DNA of 14,346 bases from Saccoglossus kowalevskii (Eukaryota > Hemichordata > Enteropneusta > Harrimaniidae), in assembly GCF_000003605.2 (NCBI RefSeq), contig NW_003129865.1, positions 162,636 to 176,981 of the forward strand, given 5' to 3'. Positions within the stretch are counted from its first letter, which is position 1; each line of letters begins with the position of its first letter. The notes beneath the pieces are model-generated. The model saw only the letters and a list, made by a program, of their open reading frames with translations, made no database searches and was not told where the DNA came from. Shown in pieces: positions 8,912 to 14,346 of the stretch. A program made the position numbers and the translations under genes.

Positions 8912-10746
8912 GTTTAATTTGACCTGGCTGACGGCCTGAATAACATACAAACGTTTCTTTGACTCACTCGTTGCCTGAGTAGGGACACTCATGTTTTTAA
9001 GTGCGCACAGTGGCCTGCCTTATATAAAACCATGTTTATATATTAAACCAAATACATTCCTTAAATTTTTGATACCGGCTCAGCACAGAGATCATCGTGA
9101 GTCAGGGTTTCATCGAGCCCCCTGTCAGTGATAATGCAGAGACCACCATGCTTGAGACAGTCTGGGCAACATTTATGGAGAAGGCAAGATATATTAAAAT
9201 GCTCGGCACATTATCGTTACTAGCAAAGTGCTTGACCTTTATACAGATTGAGCGCGAGGATATTTGCGTATATCTGTCCACTTAATATAAGAACAAGGGG
9301 ACGGATAGGGGTACCGTCCATCCAACGTGAGAAAATTGGCGGTAACGCCCTCAGCGATGTAAATAATTAAAAATTGCGTATTCAAATAAAGCGAGGTGAA
9401 TGACCCTGGTTTTGTTTCCTCAACCACAGCAACAGTTGCTATAGTAAAATTGTTACCTGTTGGGCCTCTTCCGGGCATAAAAATAATTGAGCGAGAGACC
9501 TTTACTGATCTCGTCGGCTGGCGGAGCTATTTTTGATTATACACGTCGTACATTATATTGACTGATGGTCGGTTTATGGCGTTGTTAAATTGAGATCGCG
9601 CTAAATTGAGCAGAATGTTGATGTTTCGTGCAATAAACAGCATTTTCTTTCCATGCTAGCGTGAATTGGCGTCCACTAGACTTACTGAGCTATTTTAACC
9701 ACAAGGTTCGACAAATCGTGACCACTTTCTAATGACGTTTTCAGGACATCTCATACGTCGAAGCGTGGTTGTTCTTATCGATATATCTCACCCAGATTTT
9801 TAATATTTCATAAATTTAATATCAGAGGGGACCAGTAGCAGAATGTGACGTGTGTTCATGGCGTATCTGCACGTGAACGTGAGAATCATCACGTGATCAT
9901 ACTATTCTATCTCAAGTTATGAAACATACATGATACAAGTTGTATATCCCAAATATACATTGCGGTCATGGGAGACCCAGTAACCCGTCGTATTGCCTGG
10001 CCTTGGAAGTCAAGGCTATTTTTTTATGATTGCAATGTCTGTTAAAAATAGATTAATTGGACTTTAAACAAAAATATGTACATTTATGATATTTTAATTG
10101 ACAACATGTCATATTAGTTGATGTGCTCGGGTTTAGTATTTACTATGATCACGTGATGGGAAGGTATTACCCAAATACAAATTAGACATTAGAATCGAAC
10201 ACGTCTCCTTGGTTACAAGTCTCCTTGACACAAATTGTTTTTTTCCCGAGAAAAGCAGTTAGACGAAAACGTTTACAGAAACACACACGTACATGGTTTG
10301 TTTTCACGACGTAGAAACGAGCAAATTAGACCCCGTGGAATGTACAACATAAACAGAAGCGAAAGGAAGTCGACGCAAAATATACAACTTGGAAGTTGAA
10401 TACAAATGAATATCGCATTCAAGCACTCCAGTTCTAAGCTATTCTGACTTCCGGTTGTAAATTTAAAGGTATGGTGTGAGCGAGTGGGCAGAGAATCTGT
10501 CTGTTTGACGGGTCAGAACAGAACAAAATAAACAATATTGAATAATCAAAAAGCTAGGATTCCAGTACGAATAAATATATTATAAGCCTACTCGAACGTG
10601 ACGCTGGTTTGTGTTTATAAAATAACGTGACATAGAAACATAGCCTGAGCCCTCGGCTACTTGGTAACTCCTCATTTCTCTTAGTAACCTCGTCATTAAG
10701 AGTGTTCATCTTAACAGAGAATTGTGCTGGGTCGTATTCACTTATA

Positions 10747-10864
10747 GGGCGGCAGTCTTCGTGCCGCGTCCTGTTCGAACTCATAGCAACGCATATAACG
10801 CGTGTAAAATACATTGTTTATTTACATGAAATTCGAACACGCGCTGCGCGACGACCACCGCGCG
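10747..10864. mobile_element. Short inverted-repeat (foldback/MITE-like) element, copy 2
   Basis: The left arm reads GGGCGGCAGTCTTCGTGCC and then GCGTCCTGTTCGAA. The reverse complement of the right arm reads GCGCGGTGGTCGTCGCGCAG and then CGCGTGTTCGAA, so the ends match as an imperfect inverted repeat of about 35 bp. The copy at 449-552 has the same order and orientation with a shorter centre. TTAA follows the right end and TTAT precedes the left end by one base, so a TTAA-type duplication is possible but not proven. A 62-codon + strand frame and an 86-codon minus-strand frame overlap the element, but they read across its arms and are not genes. Confidence 0.75.
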
Positions 10865-11424
10865 TTAAGGACGTGGGAAAATATTTTTAAATAACTGGGT
10901 GTTGATAATATTTTTGGAGAATGTTGAACTTGAACACCGTTTTGGTGCTTATATTGCACACTAGAATACTAATAATTTTGTCATATATTCTACTCTACGT
11001 GGAATGATGTGATATATACGCCAATGTAATATCAACGCATCCACGGTGTTTAATATTGTTCAATGTGGTAAGCTATTGTTGTGTACATCAACACTGATTG
11101 TCGAGAAGTGTTTTCTACGATATTACCATGCTCCGTTGAACTAGCTCTATACCCTAGCAGCTAAATGTGGATACTAGTAAATCTTACATTGACAAGCTAA
11201 CAATGCCGCAGTCGCGATCAATCACACAACATACTGTGAGAAAAAGAAAAAAGAATCGCCGCATGACATTGGGAAGTGTAATCTACTTAAACACTGTCAC
11301 AACAGCGGTTGACTACTACTCCCCCTCCTTCCGACATTCTTTCCCCAGTGGGGGGAACGCAGGTGTTAACTTCTTTTGTTTTCCACGACTTAGTTTTATT
11401 TTTGAATTTTTGCGTTGTTTTCAG
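10865..11424. other. Intergenic, no gene recognised
   Basis: There are no supported exons here. An 88-codon frame starting at 11167 reads through a pyrimidine-rich tract and has no family resemblance. The interval ends in a strong splice-acceptor-like sequence (GCGTTGTTTTCAG, 11412-11424). Confidence 0.45.
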
Positions 11425-11519
11425 TGCTACTGAGGAGAAACTTTGCCGGATCCTGTGCGTATGTTTGTCGGACAAAGGGATGCTATGTAATTACCGCCTG
11501 CGATGAGCGCACACACAAA
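11425..11519 (+). pseudogene. Very weak FGF middle-exon-like fragment
   Basis: After the acceptor at 11412-11424, the phase-1 frame is open to a GT at 11520, giving 95 bp that would leave in phase 0. These are the phases of an FGF middle exon, but it is 9 bp shorter than the usual 104. The translation contains G-S-C-A-Y-V (from the ninth residue, counting the split codon) and K-G-C-Y-V-I-T (from the eighteenth). These resemble the family's G-V-V-x-I and S-G-x-Y-x-x-M blocks but match few residues. The GT at 11520 is a poor donor. I found no first exon. It could be a decayed FGF duplicate or chance similarity, and I favour neither strongly. Confidence 0.15.
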
Positions 11520-11788
11520 GTGCGGTTAAAATTCAGGTGGTCAATTTAACAGGTGTTATCTACTGAACAAACTGCGTGTACTCACATTTACATCAGCTGC
11601 TACTCCTAAGCCAATTCCACGACAAGTTCCTCTCGAGTGCACACCGTTCACACGCAACGGCATACCGCTGTAAAAACTACCAGAAATCCGCTGAGTTTTG
11701 AAAACAGACAACAAATAGGGAGCTTAAAATGTGCACACTTTATTCAAAGCTGTTATAAATAAGTGTTTTGTTTTCAATATTATTTCAG

Positions 11789-11860
11789 AAAACACCTGTC
11801 ATATTTTTTGAATTTGTGAAATCGATTCGCTTCTACGTTTTGGAACCTGTCAGTCACGGG
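11789..11860 (+). pseudogene. Very weak FGF last-exon-like fragment
   Basis: It follows a T-rich acceptor (TTCAATATTATTTCAG, ending at 11788), about 270 bp after the preceding fragment, a spacing similar to the 198-bp intron of gene A. Read in phase 0 it begins K-T-P-V-I-F-F-E-F and continues R-F-Y-V-L-E, faintly like the family's C-x-F-x-E...Y-N-x-Y strand. It then enters a T-rich and G10 low-complexity tract (11861-11892), after which no FGF core is visible. If it was ever an FGF exon it is broken. Confidence is low. Confidence 0.12.
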
Positions 11861-11892
11861 TGTTTTTTTTTTTGTTTTTTTGAGGGGGGGGG

Positions 11893-13029
11893 GTATACTA
11901 TAAAAGCAATAAAACATTTGAAAGTAGACATGGTATCCGGCCCGGAAGATGCATCGGAAGAGACGCTTTCCTCCGTGTCAATGATACATCAGATAGGTTA
12001 CTTGACAGGTAGCTTCCGTAAAGCGACGATCACCTGACTGGTAATGATACTAATATCTGTATACCTTATGAGATAGCATGGGTATAGATGGAATAGCTAT
12101 GGCTGTTAATCCGTCCTATAGATGGAAAGCCACGTATAGTTATGCGATGACTGCTTTGGGCGTTGTCCAAAGGATGCCTTATCATGTACGTTTACTTATC
12201 TGACTATTGGAAGCTTGTCGATCTATCGGATCAGTGCGGTCTTCTTCAAGATACTCCCCGCGAGGTGTGAAGGTCAAAACAGATATACTATGAACAAAGT
12301 CAACGACCCCTTATAAAAAAGGAAAAGAAAATATGCAAAAGCAGTAAAATACACATGGTTAGAGTGCATTTTTGTTGTCGAAACTAAATACGAGGCGCGG
12401 AAATGCTAAAGGATGTTTTTTATTTGTTTAAGATTATTATTGTAGTCTGGAAAGCACGATATCAACGTTTATCTACACCCCAAAAACTGGTGTAGTGAAC
12501 TACTTCTGCAAAGCGAAAAGGTGACCGCTTCCTTGGCTGAATTGTGATGACGGTTTAAGATTTCGCTCTAACTTGAGATATTTCGACGGAATTCATTGAT
12601 TATCGTTTTATCGGAGTTTTAAGACTCCCGCTCTCTTTGATGTGGCACTAGAAAGTAAAAAATAGCGGCTACGTTAAAACAGATTGTATCAATGAATTGC
12701 AACATGAAATAACAACAGGGATGACCGTGGATCGAGTTTATTGGAACAAAGCACGATCCTATCCGCACCTATCAATTACGCAGCTTATAGTGTTTCACCG
12801 TTGAATGTTGTCACAATCCTTCTAGGAATATGTGGCAGTCGTGGCAGTGATTGCGTGATGAGAAGAGAGGAGAAAAAAGCACTGGAATATTTTACGCTGA
12901 AATAGACGAGCAACGTGCGTTTGATTGACATAGTTGAAATGTTTGGAATAGTTTATTACACGTGCACAAAAGGAAAGAACAAAAAACGATTTAAGCGGAA
13001 AGAAGTTCAGGTACCACAGTCATAAAACC
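11893..13029. other. Non-coding interval upstream of FGF-like gene C
   Basis: There are no recognisable exons. A frame beginning ATGGTATCC at 11930 is open for about 35 codons but lacks family resemblance. A hairpin with a 7-bp stem (CTACACC/GGTGTAG, 12473-12495) is the only clear structure. The right end grades into the gene C promoter region. Confidence 0.45.
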
Positions 13030-13125
13030 TGTTTACAAACATGTCAGTTCCGAAAATTGTCCATTACTGTTATACTACACTGTCTTGTCAATCTCTTTGC
13101 TGGACGTGTTTACGCCACTGTTTAC
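13030..13125 (+). promoter_or_regulatory. Cluster of three forkhead-type sites upstream of gene C
   Basis: The exact heptamer TGTTTAC occurs at 13030-13036, 13107-13113 and 13119-13125. The first continues as TGTTTACAAACA, which also presents a forkhead-like site on the other strand. The cluster lies 170-265 bp before the TATA box of FGF-like gene C, a plausible place for proximal promoter elements bound by Fox-family factors. Binding is inferred. Confidence 0.4.
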
Positions 13126-13294
13126 GTGTAGAGTCTCTGTCCATCACTCTCGCAGCGTGATTCATTTACCTATGTATTTAGAACCTGTCAATTACAATGA
13201 GAATTCAGATTCACACAGAAAAACCACTCTTTGACATGCGTTGGTCATGTGACACACGTCATTAACGCCCGCAATCAGTCGGCGGATCGGAGTG

Positions 13295-13327
13295 TATATA
13301 AAGAGGCGCTCTTTTCCTTCAGACAAT
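13295..13327 (+). promoter_or_regulatory. TATA core promoter of FGF-like gene C
   Basis: TATATAAA at 13295-13302 is followed 26 bp later by the initiator-like TTCAGACA, with the start A probably at 13321. That leaves an 83-base 5' leader before the ATG at 13404. Position and strand fit the first coding exon that follows, and no ATG lies between the inferred start and 13404. Confidence 0.6.
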
Positions 13328-13403
13328 TTTGTTGGCAGTCTCGGGTACTGAGAAAATCCTCCGTAATCGCCCAATTTGTTTCGAATCTTTCCATAGAGAG
13401 AAG

Positions 13404-13662
13404 ATGAGAATTACCGTGTCAGGATGTCGCTTTCTCGGTCTACTGGTTGTTCTTATGCACTTTGTCCGGGAAAGCTGTACTCTTCCCGCGTCGCTATCAA
13501 CGAACCCAATCGGAGGTGGTCGTATGCAGACTGAGAATACAGCTAATGGTGATGTCAGATCTTCAACTACTATGCTGCTCAATCTATATTGCGATACCGG
13601 TACATCGTTGATTATATATGCAAACGATATTAGCTCAACCAACCAACGAGAAAACCAACTTG
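13404..13662 (+). CDS. FGF-like gene C, first coding exon (signal peptide and start of FGF core)
   Basis: This is the 5' coding exon of a second secreted FGF-like ligand, partial because the gene continues past the right edge. The ATG at 13404 has a purine at -3, lies downstream of a TATA box and starts a signal peptide: basic residues at 2 and 9, hydrophobic core F-L-G-L-L-V-V-L-M at 10-18, cleavage probably between 24 and 29. A low-complexity linker (about 30-55) precedes the FGF core: L-L-N-L-Y-C-D-T-G at 58-66, equivalent to the family's L-x-R-L-Y-C-x-T-G. From the Y-C to the splice junction there are 26 codons, as in FGF3, without a gap. The exon is 86 codons plus one base, ending at GTAAGT in phase 1, the conserved phase of the first FGF intron. 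The family's G-x-V-x-G turn is not conserved (N-D-I-S-S). The open frame reaches further upstream, but only into the leader. Middle and last exons were not found before 14346. Confidence 0.85.
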
Positions 13663-14346
13663 GTAAGTCTTGATTTGCTCTCAATGCAAAATTCACACGT
13701 TCTGCTTTAATGGAAAATATACACTTTTTGACGTTGGAAAGTGTGTTTACTGGACCACAGTGACGTCAGTTATACTAGACACGTGTAAAAATCTAACAAC
13801 TATTGAATTCTAATCATGTCCCTTATGAGAAACAATATATTCTACTATAAGTCTAAAGTTGGTCGTAAATTGTGGTTACTTGGATCCAAGATATGCCATG
13901 TAAGTGAAATACAATTCGCAATCTAAATGCATGTCGGAGAGAGATTGTAAATCCTTCGTCGTTGAAAACAGTCAATTCTAATTTGTAATTAATGTGAAAC
14001 ATGTCTGTGTCGTATTTTCAAAGTTCGAAGACAGAAATTCGTTGATCGATACTGATCTCCCTGTATTTTTGTTGGAAACGGTCTCTCCTTCTTTACGCCA
14101 ATCAGTCCCAAAACATTTATCCCATAGCAGCGAGTGTCATGTACATCGTGGTAGAACCAGTCACGACTACTGTGGTGATATAGCAACACTCACCAAACAT
14201 ACGTAAGGGTGTGTATAAGCGCACTACTGACTGACAATCGATTCTGACAACTGGGCAAACACTCTGCTAAATTATACGCATAAATAACACAGTTCAACGA
14301 TTGACTGGTTGTGAAGCACATTAAATCCGTTTTGACGAGTGTGCTT
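13663..14346 (+). other. Intron 1 of FGF-like gene C (incomplete)
   Basis: It starts with a consensus GTAAGT donor and runs to the window edge without a convincing next exon. An exact CRE palindrome TGACGTCA lies at 13761-13768, about 100 bp inside. A 70-codon + strand frame at 13994-14206 and its minus-strand counterpart have no compatible splice phases. Confidence 0.6.

Larger units (their letters stand above)
4802..10746. other. Long gene-free interval
   Basis: I scanned both strands and found no exon I can assign to a protein family. Open frames are at most about 70-90 codons, with unbiased composition and no matching splice sites. Local features are the 24-bp palindrome (4915-4938), two full cAMP-response-element palindromes (6076-6083 and 7780-7787), an octamer ATTTGCAT (6883-6890), a small hairpin (6858-6878), and two TCACGTGA sites (9889-9896 and 10149-10156). 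It may hold regulatory DNA for the flanking FGF genes, but that is inference. Confidence 0.5.

Noticed and set aside
10554-10814. An 86-codon minus-strand frame
   Set aside because: Its first part overlaps the inverted-repeat element and the remainder has no recognisable motif.
10747-10864. A tRNA-derived SINE, because of the GTTCGAA string resembling a B box
   Set aside because: The string appears in both arms because the element is an inverted repeat. There is no A box or tRNA fold.
13319-13696. A 125-codon minus-strand gene
   Set aside because: It lies opposite the FGF first exon and its promoter, shows no family resemblance, and has no promoter or splice signals of its own on that strand.
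14106-14202. Middle exon of FGF-like gene C
   Set aside because: An acceptor-like CAG and a GTAAGG bracket a frame with R-G-x-x-S-x-x-Y, but the length is 97 bp, it would leave in phase 2, and the rest of the FGF pattern is missing.

Overview
This is a stretch of animal (metazoan) nuclear genome. It is AT-rich and mostly non-coding, with consensus GT-AG splice sites and short exons. The only protein-coding sequence I can support belongs to the fibroblast growth factor (FGF) family. The small intron (198 bp), the neighbouring FGF genes and the small transposon relics suggest an invertebrate, possibly an invertebrate deuterostome such as a cephalochordate or hemichordate. That placement is inference, because no species marker is visible.

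Layout from left to right. Bases 1-291 are a 21-bp minisatellite that runs off the left edge. Bases 292-2020 hold no recognisable gene, but carry one copy (about 449-552) of a short inverted-repeat element. Bases 2021-2418 are a 384-bp hAT-type MITE with its target-site duplication. Bases 2567-3114 hold the last two coding exons of an FGF-like gene (gene A) on the + strand. The 104-bp middle exon enters in phase 1 and leaves in phase 0, as in FGF genes; a 198-bp intron and a terminal exon with a stop codon follow. A CTCF-like motif and a possible poly(A) signal come next. Bases 3871-13029 are a long gene-poor interval with a 64-bp tandem repeat, a 24-bp perfect palindrome, a second copy of the inverted-repeat element and two very weak FGF-like exon fragments (11425-11519 and from 11789).

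Bases 13030-13662 contain a second FGF-like gene (gene C) on the same strand: a cluster of forkhead-type sites, a TATA box and a complete first coding exon. That exon encodes a signal peptide and the start of the FGF core with the conserved Tyr-Cys, and it ends in phase 1 at GTAAGT. The rest of the gene lies beyond the right edge.

The window therefore shows the 3' end of one FGF-like gene and the 5' end of another, in the same orientation about 10 kb apart. This is what a tandem FGF cluster would look like. Both predicted products would be extracellular ligands of FGF receptors. Gene A is divergent: it lacks the usual second core cysteine and has an extended loop in the last exon. Exon 1 of gene A was not found in the window.
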